From contig DLQB01000122.1 of the NCBI GenBank assembly GCA_002477505.1, positions 1 to 16,279 on the forward strand: a DNA stretch of 16,279 nucleotides, in the 5' to 3' direction. Below, piece by piece: positions 1 to 7,246 of this stretch. The translations under genes and the position numbers were made by a program. The DNA is from Flavobacteriales bacterium UBA7443. GTDB taxonomy: Bacteria > Bacteroidota > Bacteroidia > Flavobacteriales_D > Sanyastnellaceae. Numbering within the stretch: position 1 is the first letter of the stretch; each line of letters begins with the position of its first letter. The notes below the pieces were generated by a model. That model saw nothing but the letters and a program-made list of their open reading frames with translations. It ran no database searches and was not told the DNA's origin.

Positions 1-90
1 AATTTCGTCAAATATAAAGATTCCCAATTCGGAGTGACATGGAAGGTTCAAAAAATAATCAAGACATATTCACCCTTTGCTGTGAACAAA

Positions 91-116
91 ACAAGGGGAG
101 CTTGAGCCCCCCTTGT
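91..116 (-). terminator. Probable intrinsic terminator of the T9SS type A cargo gene
   Basis: The arms ACAAGGGG (91-98) and CCCCTTGT (109-116) form a perfect 8-bp stem around a 10-nt loop. Read on the minus strand, the hairpin lies 24 bp after the stop codon at 140-142 and is followed by TTTGTTC, a short U-rich run. The position fits termination of the gene that ends at 140. Bases 1-90 hold no gene or other signal that I can support. Confidence 0.65.
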
Positions 117-139
117 CTTTCAAAAAAAACTTCGTTCAA

Positions 140-1915
140 TCAGTTCTTGAGAAAAGCCTTGGCAACGACACCCTCCTGGGATTGACATCTCAAAACGTAC
201 ATTCCATTGGACCATTCCGAGGTATTGAAGGTCCAAGCAGTTTGTCCTGCATTGACGATAAAGTCCTCCATGATGCGACCTGCCGCATCTGTGATCACAA
301 ATTGAGCATTCACAGAAATGGATGGAAAGGACAATACCAATTGCTGATTGAATGGATTGGGGTAAGCTTCGAAGAGCGTCGCGTTCAACTCATGAACATT
401 GACAATACAAGTAGAACACTTGTTGAAGCATACTGCCTCCAAAATTTCCGCTTCACCGCTGCGCTCATGAATGCGGTTATAGGCTCCAAATCCGTTCGGA
501 AGGCCACATCCGTCAGTCTCAAACGTTGCAATTTCCTCATTGTTTTCGTCCAATTGAACTCCTGACTCTTCAATGTAATCCACACCTTGGTCTCCCATCG
601 AAGGATCGCCATTGACAAACTTGTATAAGATTGTAGAAGCACCCGAAACGTTCGCTGTTGTCTCATACACGCCATTCGCATCATCGTCCGTCAATTGCAA
701 CCCGCCCATTTGCCAGTTGGGGTCAGTGAAATTACCGATGACCCAAATGCCCCCAGCATTGACCTCTTCTTCAGACATATCAACCCGAAAGGTCACATCC
801 GCTGGGTCTGGATTCTCAACGCATTCTGCATCGCATGAATTGTAGCACACTTCGTATACTAAATCCTCCGTTCCGACAGAAAGCAATCGATTGTCAGAGC
901 CTTCTGCAGCGCAGTCACCAATCACGAGTTCGTTGTCCACATTTCCATCTCCATTGCCACTCCAATCATTCCCATTGACGAACTTGAATTGAATGTCGCC
1001 CGCTGCAACAGGCAATACCACCTCCCAAATGCCGTCTCCATCATCATCACTCAAAGGGTTCGCATTGGGCGACCAGTCTTGGAAACTTCCTGCGATATGC
1101 ACTCCATTGACGGAAACGGTTTCCTGGGTATTCATGTCCACGCGAAAAGTCACATTGGTTGGAGAAACACATGTTCCACAATTGTTGAAACAAGGCGCCG
1201 CTCCGGTAAGGGAATCACCATAAAGCACCATATTCAAATCACTCAATGGGTGTATCCGATTGCCAAAACCATCGGCACAAGCCTCGCCTGAGAGATTCTC
1301 ATTTGGATTGGACCACGAATTGCCATTGATGAATTTGTAAACCAGTTGGCCTTCTTCAATGGAATCCGCATGGAATGAAACCATGGCTTCCCAAATCCCG
1401 TCTTCGTCGGCGTCAAGCAAGGAAGTCCCAGCCGGGTCCCACCCTTGAAAGTTGCCTGCAATGTGAACGCCATTGGGAGACACGGCACTTTCAACGCTCA
1501 TGTCAACCCGCATTCGAATGGTGGACATTCCACAAGCCGCGCAACTTCCAAAGCAAACAAGACTCGACGCCTCAGTCGCATCCTCCGCAATGATCATGAA
1601 GCGATTGTCATTTCCTGCGACTTCCACTTGGCAGGTTGGAGGTACATCTTCGACCGAATCCCAGCTCATGCCATTGATGAACTTGTATTGGTGAGTACCT
1701 GGAGCCAAATCAAGCGTGACCTCCCAAACGCCATCCATGTCATCATCGCTCATCGGCGTTGCCATGGGATCCCAGCCTTGAAATTCACCAGCGACGTGAA
1801 CTCCGTCAGCTGATACCGTTTGTTCGTTCATATCGACCTGCAGGGTGACCGAAACTTGCGCATGAACGAGTGTTGTGAGCATTCCGAAGAATGCGAGAGT
1901 GTATAGTTTTTTCAT
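140..1915 (-). CDS. Secreted T9SS type A cargo with four tandem starch-binding-like domains
   Basis: Exported protein of 591 aa, probably released or surface-attached by the type IX secretion system. A signal peptide (MKKLYTLAFFGMLTTLVHAQ, residues 1-20) is followed by four related units at about 21-131, 132-250, 251-373 and 374-505. Each unit begins VxxxVDM, continues with GVHhAGxFQxW, DxDxDGhWE and YKFhNG, and ends in a C-F/Y-x2-C-x2/3-C motif. The first part resembles CBM20/CBM48-like E-set beta-sandwiches found in glycan-active proteins. Residues about 511-591 are a T9SS type A sorting domain (AYPNPFNQQ near its start, GMYVL and a lysine-containing end). The start at 1915 is preferred over an in-frame TTG at 1990 because it begins the signal peptide and lies downstream of a good promoter. 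No catalytic domain is visible, so it may bind glycan or act as a scaffold. The ligand is unknown. Confidence 0.88.
   Translation of the reverse strand: MKKLYTLAFFGMLTTLVHAQVSVTLQVDMNEQTVSADGVHVAGEFQGWDPMATPMSDDDMDGVWEVTLDLAPGTHQYKFINGMSWDSVEDVPPTCQVEVAGNDNRFMIIAEDATEASSLVCFGSCAACGMSTIRMRVDMSVESAVSPNGVHIAGNFQGWDPAGTSLLDADEDGIWEAMVSFHADSIEEGQLVYKFINGNSWSNPNENLSGEACADGFGNRIHPLSDLNMVLYGDSLTGAAPCFNNCGTCVSPTNVTFRVDMNTQETVSVNGVHIAGSFQDWSPNANPLSDDDGDGIWEVVLPVAAGDIQFKFVNGNDWSGNGDGNVDNELVIGDCAAEGSDNRLLSVGTEDLVYEVCYNSCDAECVENPDPADVTFRVDMSEEEVNAGGIWVIGNFTDPNWQMGGLQLTDDDANGVYETTANVSGASTILYKFVNGDPSMGDQGVDYIEESGVQLDENNEEIATFETDGCGLPNGFGAYNRIHERSGEAEILEAVCFNKCSTCIVNVHELNATLFEAYPNPFNQQLVLSFPSISVNAQFVITDAAGRIMEDFIVNAGQTAWTFNTSEWSNGMYVLRCQSQEGVVAKAFLKN
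401..1855 (-). repeat. Four tandem domain repeats, about 111-132 residues each
   Basis: The units lie at about 1855-1523, 1522-1166, 1165-797 and 796-401 (minus strand). The repetition shows at DNA level: the segment encoding the FhNG motif recurs on the plus strand as ccattgA near 609, 972, 1323 and 1671, spaced 348-363 bp apart. The fourth unit is the most divergent: it has GIWVIGNFTDPNW where the others have GVHhAGxFQxW. Each unit carries one Cys about 25-30 residues before its terminal Cys cluster (C95, C213, C335, C470), giving four Cys per unit. Confidence 0.85.
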
Positions 1916-1961
1916 GGAAATAATTTTTACCATTGGATATGTGTGTACAACAGACACGAAG

Positions 1962-1990
1962 CAAATGTAGCCGGATACATACAATTCCAA
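1962..1990 (-). promoter_or_regulatory. Bacteroidota-type promoter for the T9SS type A cargo gene
   Basis: On the minus strand, TACATTTG (1969-1962) matches the -7 consensus TAnnTTTG exactly. A TTG (1990-1988) lies 18 bp upstream as the -33 element, slightly shorter than the usual 19-21 bp. Transcription would start near 1955, leaving a leader of about 40 nt before the ATG at 1915. The leader has no Shine-Dalgarno sequence, which is normal in this phylum. Confidence 0.65.
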
Positions 1991-2026
1991 TTAAAACAGA
2001 CCAAAAACTTTTCAACCTAGCTCACA

Positions 2027-2485
2027 TCACGCCATTGGACTCCAATTCGAGGGGCGCCCCACACCAAATGCCTGAAGCGGATCTAACAAATCTGAGTTCC
2101 ACGGAATGGAAATGCCCTTTCGGTGGTCAAAGGAAACCATGACGGTACTTGCAAATGCGATCAAAACACGCTCCTCGCCCACCATTTTGAAAATTTCGTA
2201 CGCTGCCTCCATGCTCTTCGTACCCACACGTTCAATCCAAGTCACAATCGTCACGTCGTCTTGAAAAAAAATGGGTTGGCGGTAATTGACTTCATGCTTC
2301 GCAATGACCATTCCAGCCGAATTCCAATCCCATTTCTTCCCAACGATTTCCTCGAAAAACTGTATCCTACTTTGCTCGAAATAATTCAAGTAAGTAGCGT
2401 TATTAACTATGCCCGCAGCATCGATGTCCACAAACCGAATTTCGGGCTTGTATATGTGCGCTTCTGGCAAATGGTTTACTTTCAT
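2027..2485 (-). CDS. YbgC/4-hydroxybenzoyl-CoA thioesterase-like hotdog protein
   Basis: Probable cytosolic acyl-CoA thioesterase of 152 aa that hydrolyses a CoA thioester to free acid and CoA. The 4HBT/YbgC signature lies near the N-terminus: RFVDIDAAGIVNNATYLNYF at residues 17-36. D22 aligns with the catalytic Asp of 4-hydroxybenzoyl-CoA thioesterase, and G25 and N28-N29 follow in the usual positions. The length fits a single hotdog domain. I chose the ATG at 2485; an in-frame TTG at 2536 would add 17 unsupported residues and run into the divergent gene. The protein ends 36 bp before the promoter of the next minus-strand gene, which therefore seems to be transcribed separately. The substrate cannot be read from the sequence. 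A Tol-Pal link as for YbgC is not supported here, because no tol genes are present. Confidence 0.85.
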   Translation of the reverse strand: MKVNHLPEAHIYKPEIRFVDIDAAGIVNNATYLNYFEQSRIQFFEEIVGKKWDWNSAGMVIAKHEVNYRQPIFFQDDVTIVTWIERVGTKSMEAAYEIFKMVGEERVLIAFASTVMVSFDHRKGISIPWNSDLLDPLQAFGVGRPSNWSPMA

Positions 2486-2491
2486 GCGATA

Positions 2492-2512
2492 AAGGTACAC
2501 GGCTCGTACCTT
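2492..2512. promoter_or_regulatory. Inverted repeat between divergent genes, possible operator or promoter pair
   Basis: Perfect 7-bp arms AAGGTAC (2492-2498) and GTACCTT (2506-2512) flank a 7-bp spacer. The repeat sits centrally in the 33-bp gap between the divergent starts at 2485 (minus) and 2519 (plus). Each arm overlaps a near-match to the -7 box on its outward strand: TACCTTTA reading left (2497-2490) and TACCTTCG reading right (2507-2514). No convincing -33 elements were found. Confidence 0.3.
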
Positions 2513-2518
2513 CGAGGC

Positions 2519-2860
2519 ATGATTGAATTGGATCAACTTTATAAAATCATCTGGTCACTGCTGCTCTTGGCTTCAAGCATTCAATTTGGAATGGACACCG
2601 CATCGGTCACCCACTTCTCCGCAATGATTGCAAGTGCCTTGCCACTGGTGGGAGTTTTGGGTTCCGAACGGAAAAAGCTGGATCAAGGTTTTCTGTCCAT
2701 TTTGATGATGACCATTTGTTCGGTAGCTGCGGCCATCGCTTTGGCACAATGGAAGGTGCTGGGAAATGGTGCGCCCCATGACGTACTCATTCCGGTCGTT
2801 TCAGGAATCGTGTGGATTTTACATGCCCAGCGAAAAAAAAACCACCAGAGCAAGTCTTAA
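2519..2860 (+). CDS. Small four-helix membrane protein of unknown function
   Basis: I do not recognise this 113-aa protein. It is strongly hydrophobic, with four likely transmembrane segments at about residues 8-26, 32-48, 59-80 and 88-104. A short charged loop (SERKKLDQ) follows the second segment, and the tail is basic (QRKKNHQSKS), probably cytoplasmic. The ATG at 2519 is the first start after the divergent thioesterase gene. The same frame stays open back to 2123, but that part is antisense to the thioesterase and is rejected. The next gene (HU) has its own promoter, so this gene appears to be monocistronic. It could be an uncharacterised inner-membrane protein; nothing indicates a substrate. 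Confidence 0.6.
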   Translation: MIELDQLYKIIWSLLLLASSIQFGMDTASVTHFSAMIASALPLVGVLGSERKKLDQGFLSILMMTICSVAAAIALAQWKVLGNGAPHDVLIPVVSGIVWILHAQRKKNHQSKS

Positions 2861-2892
2861 AGGCTTGTAATTGGCTAGCATTGGGGGAAATC

Positions 2893-2921
2893 ACCTATGC
2901 TTTTCAACAAAATGCATAGGT
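2893..2921 (+). terminator. Strong hairpin after the membrane-protein gene, possible terminator
   Basis: The arms ACCTATGC (2893-2900) and GCATAGGT (2914-2921) pair perfectly. The stem continues with TTTT (2901-2904) against AAAA (2909-2912) with one bulged T, closing on a CAAC loop. It lies 32 bp after the stop at 2860 and before the HU promoter at 2947. The following bases (TTATCC) make a weak U-tract, so termination is plausible but an operator role for HU is also possible. Confidence 0.4.
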
Positions 2922-2946
2922 TTATCCACGAAATGGCCTGTAACCC

Positions 2947-2978
2947 TTGATATACTTGAATTTGCTCCTATATATTTG
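2947..2978 (+). promoter_or_regulatory. Bacteroidota-type promoter of the HU gene
   Basis: TATATTTG (2971-2978) matches the -7 consensus TAnnTTTG exactly, and TTG (2947-2949) lies 21 bp upstream as the -33 element. Transcription would start near 2985, giving a leader of about 26 nt. That leader is A/T-rich with no Shine-Dalgarno sequence, as expected for highly expressed genes of this phylum. Confidence 0.75.
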
Positions 2979-3010
2979 ACGCAGTAGTTCAAATCATTAA
3001 ACCATATACC

Positions 3011-3280
3011 ATGAACAAAGCAGAATTGGTCGATGCAATGGCAGCAGGAGCCGGCATCTCAAAAGCAGACGCGAAACGCGCTCTGGATTCTTTCATTGAC
3101 GCAACAGCTGGAGCCTTGGGCAAAGGAGACCGCGTATCCCTCGTTGGATTCGGTTCATTCTCTGTCACTCACCGTGCAGCGCGTAAAGGACGTAACCCAC
3201 AGACGGGTAAGGAAATCACAATTGCAGCAAAGAACGTTATCAAGTTCAAGGCTGGTGCTGAGTTGAACAGCAAGGTATAA
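3011..3280 (+). CDS. hup: HU family nucleoid DNA-binding protein
   Basis: Histone-like protein HU of 89 aa, close to the standard 90 aa. It binds and bends DNA as a dimer and compacts the nucleoid. The N-terminal helical dimerisation part starts MNKAELVDAMA, followed by VSLVGFGSFSV, the conserved hydrophobic core turn. The beta-arm is RKGRNPQTGKEI, including the RNPQTG tip whose Pro intercalates into DNA. The C-terminal strand and helix are NVIKFKAGAELNSKV. It stands alone, with an exact promoter upstream and a strong terminator 17 bp downstream, consistent with an abundant monocistronic mRNA. Its lack of a C-terminal extension argues against the longer HU paralogues common in Bacteroidota. 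Confidence 0.97.
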   Translation: MNKAELVDAMAAGAGISKADAKRALDSFIDATAGALGKGDRVSLVGFGSFSVTHRAARKGRNPQTGKEITIAAKNVIKFKAGAELNSKV

Positions 3281-3296
3281 TCACCTTTTGTTCTTC

Positions 3297-3329
3297 AAAA
3301 AGGCCCTGCGGTTTCCGTGGGGCCTTTTT
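3297..3329 (+). terminator. Intrinsic terminator of the HU gene
   Basis: The perfect 10-bp arms AAAAAGGCCC (3297-3306) and GGGCCTTTTT (3320-3329) form the hairpin, and CGG/CCG can pair inside the loop (3309-3311 with 3315-3317). The right arm itself supplies the U-tract. It lies 17 bp after the HU stop. A-rich and T-rich flanks make it potentially bidirectional, but no minus-strand gene ends here. Confidence 0.9.
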
Positions 3330-3361
3330 CATTTTAGCTGTCTACCCTTAGAATAACCCCC

Positions 3362-4048
3362 ATGGATCCGCGGTTTGCTGCTTTGCTTCCCTTTTTGAGC
3401 GATGAACGCGTCAGTCGCTTCAATCACGTGCTTGAATCGAGAACCCGGCATATTTGCCTGGTTCTGGAAAATGTGTATCAATCCCGAAATGCAAGTGCTG
3501 TGATGCGCACGTGCGATGGCGTTGGAATTCAAGACGTCCACCTGATTGAAAACATCAACCCATGGGTATTCAATCGACACGTTTCTAAAGGCACCCCTTC
3601 CTGGCTGACATTGCATCGTTATCGAGAGGCAATCAACCCGACGGAGGCATGCATTGAACAGCTGCAATCGGACGGATACGCCATCGCGGTAACATCCCCG
3701 CACGTGGACGGCCAAGAAGTTCACGAATTGCCCATCGACAAACCCATTGCCTTGGTCATGGGCACGGAATTCGAAGGCGTCAGCAACACCTTTCTCGCCG
3801 CTGCGAATCACCACGTTTATATCCCCATGACTGGATTTGCTGAGTCCTTGAACATCAGCGTTGCTGCAGGCATTATCATGCACGATCTTGCGCGCCGTTC
3901 GCGCACCTTGCCCGATACATCTTGGGCCCTCTCCGAAGCGGAAAAAGACATCCTGCGCGCTGAATGGGCGATGAAAACCGTTCGGAAATCGGACGTCATT
4001 CTGAAACAACTCAAAATTTGCCTCCACACGGGCAAATCCCTGCCTTAA
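3362..4048 (+). CDS. trmH: TrmH-type tRNA (guanosine-18) 2'-O-methyltransferase, SPOUT superfamily
   Basis: SpoU/TrmH family enzyme of 228 aa that transfers methyl from S-adenosylmethionine to a ribose 2'-OH, most likely of G18 in the tRNA D-loop. All three SPOUT motifs are present. Motif 1 is ENVYQSRNASAVMRTCD, with N43 and the catalytic-type Arg R49. Motif 2 is LVMGTEFEGVS (residues 131-141). Motif 3 is IPMTGFAESLNISVAAG (154-170), which forms the deep trefoil knot and the AdoMet pocket. The length matches E. coli TrmH (229 aa), and there is no N-terminal substrate-binding extension as in RlmB, which favours TrmH over the rRNA enzymes. The ATG at 3362 lies 33 bp after the HU terminator. No promoter consensus was seen. 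The next gene (MATE) starts 54 bp downstream on the same strand. Confidence 0.9.
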   Translation: MDPRFAALLPFLSDERVSRFNHVLESRTRHICLVLENVYQSRNASAVMRTCDGVGIQDVHLIENINPWVFNRHVSKGTPSWLTLHRYREAINPTEACIEQLQSDGYAIAVTSPHVDGQEVHELPIDKPIALVMGTEFEGVSNTFLAAANHHVYIPMTGFAESLNISVAAGIIMHDLARRSRTLPDTSWALSEAEKDILRAEWAMKTVRKSDVILKQLKICLHTGKSLP

Positions 4049-4102
4049 CCTTTGAAAACTCACGCGCAATAAATCGTCGATTTCGAACGACCTTTACCGG
4101 CG

Positions 4103-5461
4103 ATGAAAAAGGCAGAAGCTTTACAGACGGGTTACCGTGATTTGCTGCGAATGGCATTGCCCATTTCAGCGGGAACGGCACTGCAATTTCTCGTGCTTCT
4201 CACCGACAACTTCTTTCTGGCGCGACACAGCGAGGCTGCAATCAACGGCGCTGGCAATGCTGGATTGGTATACATGACGTTGGAAATGCTTGCTGTGGGA
4301 AGTTCCGCCGCCCTCCAAATCATCATTGCACGAAGAATTGGCGAAAATAACCGCCCCGAAGCTTTACGAACCCTTCGAACCGGACTGCTCATTCACCTGG
4401 GGTTAGGAATGTTTTTATTCGCCCTTGGCAGTTCACTCAATCAAGGCCTTTTAGGAAGCACCATTCAGAATCCAAGCATCCGCGCGGTCTTCGAATCCTA
4501 TTTCGGCATTCGACTTCTCGGGTTTGTCCCCTTTTCGATGCTACTCGCACTGAATGCATTTTATACGGGAACGACTAAAACACGGCCGATCTTGATTGTT
4601 GCTGCCGTTACTGGCGTCATCAACATCGTATTGGATGCCGCTTGGGTCGAAGGCTGGTTTTGGACGGAGCCCATTGGCGCAATGGGGGCCGCTTGGGCTT
4701 CATTGGTGGCAGAATCTTCAGGATGTTTGGTTTCGTGCTTCATCCTCGTTCGAATCGTTCCAGACCTCTTCAAATCGCAGGCTCTCTTGGCACGAGCGAA
4801 GATGAAGGTGTGGTGGGAACTGGCGTACCCGCTGATGGGCCAGTCTTTGATCACCATTGCCACTTGGACTGCCTTCTTCTTCTTTGTGGAAAAAGTCGGA
4901 AGCCTCGAACTGAAGGTTTCGCACATTACCCGGAATTTCTTCATGCTCGCCTTTATTACGGCGCAAGGCATTCAGCAAACCACCCGCACGTATGTGAGCG
5001 GATTGATCGGAGAACGGCGCATATTCGAATTAAAAACAGTCTTGAAGCGATTGCTGCTGCTCAATGGCGGCGGCATGCTTCTCCTGTGCCATGGGTATAT
5101 TTTGTATCCCAAGCTTTTGTCCAGGGCTTTCTTCAATGATGCAGTTGGACTCGAAGCAATGCAAAAAACATTATTCGTGGTCTTCGTCGGGGTTTCCATC
5201 TATACCTTCTCGGGCATCATGTTGTCCACCATCCAAGGAATGGGGAAAGCCAAAAGGGCTTTTAGAATTGAATTGATCGCCGTCACCGCCTACATCGCAT
5301 TCGCGGCTGCGCTAACCCTCATTTGGCCTCAACCCATTTGGATCATTTGGTTGGTGGAATGGGTGTATTTTTCGAGCATCGGACTGGGCAGTTGGCTCTA
5401 TCTGAAAAACTTGAATTGGAATGATTTGTCCCCTGAAATCAACAAAGCAGACGCATCATGA
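4103..5461 (+). CDS. MATE family multidrug or cation-coupled efflux transporter
   Basis: Inner-membrane protein of 452 aa with about 12 transmembrane segments, the length and layout of MATE (NorM/DinF-type) antiporters. These export cationic compounds in exchange for H+ or Na+. The N-terminal half begins LLRMALPISAGTALQFLVLLTDNFFLARH, matching the usual first-helix pattern (P, then a D-N/T turn in place of VDT). The GAMGAAWASLVAE stretch corresponds to the conserved GxxGAAxAT motif at the end of the first bundle. The second bundle begins near LAYPLMGQSLITIA. The gene overlaps the fmt start by four bases (ATGA, 5458-5461), so the two are probably translationally coupled. The substrate is unknown. 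The pairing with fmt is probably operon convenience rather than shared function. Confidence 0.9.
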   Translation: MKKAEALQTGYRDLLRMALPISAGTALQFLVLLTDNFFLARHSEAAINGAGNAGLVYMTLEMLAVGSSAALQIIIARRIGENNRPEALRTLRTGLLIHLGLGMFLFALGSSLNQGLLGSTIQNPSIRAVFESYFGIRLLGFVPFSMLLALNAFYTGTTKTRPILIVAAVTGVINIVLDAAWVEGWFWTEPIGAMGAAWASLVAESSGCLVSCFILVRIVPDLFKSQALLARAKMKVWWELAYPLMGQSLITIATWTAFFFFVEKVGSLELKVSHITRNFFMLAFITAQGIQQTTRTYVSGLIGERRIFELKTVLKRLLLLNGGGMLLLCHGYILYPKLLSRAFFNDAVGLEAMQKTLFVVFVGVSIYTFSGIMLSTIQGMGKAKRAFRIELIAVTAYIAFAAALTLIWPQPIWIIWLVEWVYFSSIGLGSWLYLKNLNWNDLSPEINKADAS

Positions 5462-6465
5462 GTAAAGCTTTTCCAAGTGCACCTTTGAAGAAGCCATTGC
5501 GCCTTGCATTTTTTGGCACTCCTGAGTTTGCCGCGGTATGCTTGCGTGAATTGAACACCGGTCCTCACCCAATCGTGGCGGTCGTGACAGCTCCCGACAA
5601 AAAAGCGGGACGCGGCCAGCAATTGAGGTCATCCCGTGTGAAGGAAACGGCGAATGAATTGAATTTGCCGCTGTTCCAACCCACCAACTTGAAAGACACT
5701 GATTTCGCTGACTCGTTCCGAGCATTGGACTGCGACCTGGCGATTGTTGTGGCCTTTCGAATGCTCCCCGAATCCATCTGGAATGCACCCCGATTCGGTT
5801 CCATCAACCTCCATGCTTCGCTTTTGCCACAATTGAGAGGAGCCGCACCGATTCAATGGGCGATTCGACACCGTCTCACTGAGACCGGCGTCACGACCTT
5901 TGCACTGCAGCATGCCATTGATACGGGGGATATTTTGCTTCAAGCCAAAGTGGCCATTGCTCCTAACGAAACGGCGGCCTCCCTGCACGATAAGCTATTG
6001 GAACAGGGAAAAGCGCTCCTATCAAAAACCATCGATGCCTTGGCCCAAGGTGAATTAACCCCTACTGCGCAACAAACACTCGCATCGAATACACATCGAC
6101 TAGACGCTCCCAAACTGGACCGCACGAATAGTCGAATCAACTGGTCACAAACCGCTGAAAACGTGGAGCATATGGTTCGCTCACTGACGCCATATCCGAC
6201 GGCTTTTTGCCGCACCCCTTGGGGCGATTTCAAGGTTTTATCTGTCCGGCACACCGATTTCGAACGCACCCTACCAAAGCCCGGTGACGCTTGCATAGCC
6301 GACAAGAGACTGTTCATCGCCTGCACGGATCGCTGGCTTGAACTCTTATCGATCGTTCCCATTGGCAAACGAGCCATGGAAGCCAGCACATGGATCAACG
6401 GTCTTCAGCCGGAAAAAAGGGAATCACTCGGAAATTGGAACGAGCCACAACGCGACCAAGGCTGA
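5458..6465 (+). CDS. fmt: Methionyl-tRNA formyltransferase
   Basis: Cytosolic enzyme of 335 aa that formylates the amino group of initiator Met-tRNA using 10-formyltetrahydrofolate. The N-terminal Rossmann-like hydrolase domain begins LRLAFFGTPEFAA. The catalytic region contains INLHASLLPQLRGAAPIQWA (residues 116-135) with N117 and H119, and D155 in DTGDI completes the N/H/D triad. The linker APKLDRTNSRINW (217-229) is the classic APKL...I.W segment leading to the C-terminal OB-fold tRNA-binding domain. It is slightly longer than E. coli Fmt (315 aa), through extra residues at both ends. The start overlaps the MATE stop (ATGA), which supports the ATG at 5458. The stop is only 7 bp from the convergent NlpC/P60 stop, leaving no room for a private terminator. 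Confidence 0.96.
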   Translation: MSKAFPSAPLKKPLRLAFFGTPEFAAVCLRELNTGPHPIVAVVTAPDKKAGRGQQLRSSRVKETANELNLPLFQPTNLKDTDFADSFRALDCDLAIVVAFRMLPESIWNAPRFGSINLHASLLPQLRGAAPIQWAIRHRLTETGVTTFALQHAIDTGDILLQAKVAIAPNETAASLHDKLLEQGKALLSKTIDALAQGELTPTAQQTLASNTHRLDAPKLDRTNSRINWSQTAENVEHMVRSLTPYPTAFCRTPWGDFKVLSVRHTDFERTLPKPGDACIADKRLFIACTDRWLELLSIVPIGKRAMEASTWINGLQPEKRESLGNWNEPQRDQG

Positions 6466-6472
6466 AAGGGGA

Positions 6473-7246
6473 TTATTTCATTCTTCGAATGAAATCCAAG
6501 GCATGCGTTCGCTTACCGTCTCTCCAAATTCCTTCCTCGCTCAACGTATCCATTGCCACCTCGCCTGCAGCGTGCAAAATCGTCCGCTCATCTTTCAAAA
6601 TGCCCACGTGGATGATTCGCCCTTCATCGTTGTTGAAGAAAGCCAAGTCTCCACTCTTTCTTTCGCTCCATGCGATAGGCTGGCCTTCCTGTGCTTGTTG
6701 ACTCGCATCCCTCGGCAACCGTTGGCCACATAGTAAAAAGGCCACTTGCATTAAGCCGGAACAATCGATGCCCGAAATGCAACGGCCACCCCAGCGGTAT
6801 GGAGCCCCTAGAAATGAGCAAGCCGCATCCAATGGATTTTGATGGACCTCAAACAGTTCATCCAATGAAAAAAGTGGGGTTACAGCAATGCCTGTAAGCG
6901 ACCAGTGAGACGCTTCATCCAAATCGACTACTGAGCCGGCAGGCAAATGAATCACACCTCCATCTTTGCGGACCCACGGCGACGTGGGAGCTTGAATGCG
7001 GAAAGGCTTTAATGCTCGATTGCCCTGCTCATCTGCATCAAACCTTCGCCATTGTTTTCGATCGGACCAACCGCGATATCCATCAGCCACCAATTCAATT
7101 TGAATCCAATCCTTCTCCCCTGTTTCCAGTATGTACGCCGCCTCTCCGGCTAATGCTTCTGAGCACATTTCCGCAGCGTCAGCAGGTTTTGTTCGAATCG
7201 GAGCGCAAGGCACCGACAGGACCAGTAATTCTTTCTTCGGTTGCAT
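6473..7246 (-). CDS. NlpC/P60 (C40) family cysteine peptidase with N-terminal SH3b-like regions
   Basis: Predicted cell-wall peptidase of 257 aa, of the kind that cleaves gamma-D-Glu-diamino acid bonds in peptidoglycan peptides. The catalytic domain spans about residues 135-257. C162 lies in YRWGGRCISGIDCSGL, H213 in RIIHVGIL, and H225 in TILHAAGE is the likely third catalytic residue. GDLAFF (199-204) is the family motif. Residues about 5-70 look like a bacterial SH3 domain (SVPCAPIRTKP, then a WIQIE strand), and 85-130 may be a second, so the architecture resembles YkfC-type endopeptidases. No signal peptide is visible, so it may act in the cytosol on recycled muropeptides, or the export signal is unusual. 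The ATG shares one base with the thiolase stop (TGATG, 7248-7244), which fixes the start and implies coupled translation. Reading further upstream would overlap the thiolase and is rejected. Confidence 0.88.
   Translation of the reverse strand: MQPKKELLVLSVPCAPIRTKPADAAEMCSEALAGEAAYILETGEKDWIQIELVADGYRGWSDRKQWRRFDADEQGNRALKPFRIQAPTSPWVRKDGGVIHLPAGSVVDLDEASHWSLTGIAVTPLFSLDELFEVHQNPLDAACSFLGAPYRWGGRCISGIDCSGLMQVAFLLCGQRLPRDASQQAQEGQPIAWSERKSGDLAFFNNDEGRIIHVGILKDERTILHAAGEVAMDTLSEEGIWRDGKRTHALDFIRRMK
6475..6495. terminator. Perfect 9-bp inverted repeat at the convergent fmt/peptidase 3' ends
   Basis: ATTTCATTC (6475-6483) and GAATGAAAT (6487-6495) are perfect complements around a 3-nt loop. The hairpin overlaps the end and the stop of the peptidase gene and lies 9 bp after the fmt stop. 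It can form on both transcripts. Neither side has a strong U-tract, so it may act as a weak bidirectional terminator or protect 3' ends. Confidence 0.4.

Noticed and set aside
401..1855. CRISPR array or mobile-element repeats
   Set aside because: The repetition is explained by four homologous protein domains of about 350 bp; there are no short identical repeats with unique spacers and no transposase.
1916..1990. Extended start (TTG at 1990) for the T9SS type A cargo
   Set aside because: The TTG coincides with the likely -33 element, and the ATG at 1915 begins a standard signal peptide.
2123..2518. Upstream part of the 2123-2860 plus-strand open frame as extra N-terminus of the membrane protein
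   Set aside because: It is antisense to the thioesterase, which has a clear family signature; the hydrophobic part begins only after the ATG at 2519.
3329..4069. Minus-strand open frame of 246 codons
   Set aside because: It is antisense to trmH, whose three SPOUT motifs are intact; the translated product shows no recognisable domain.
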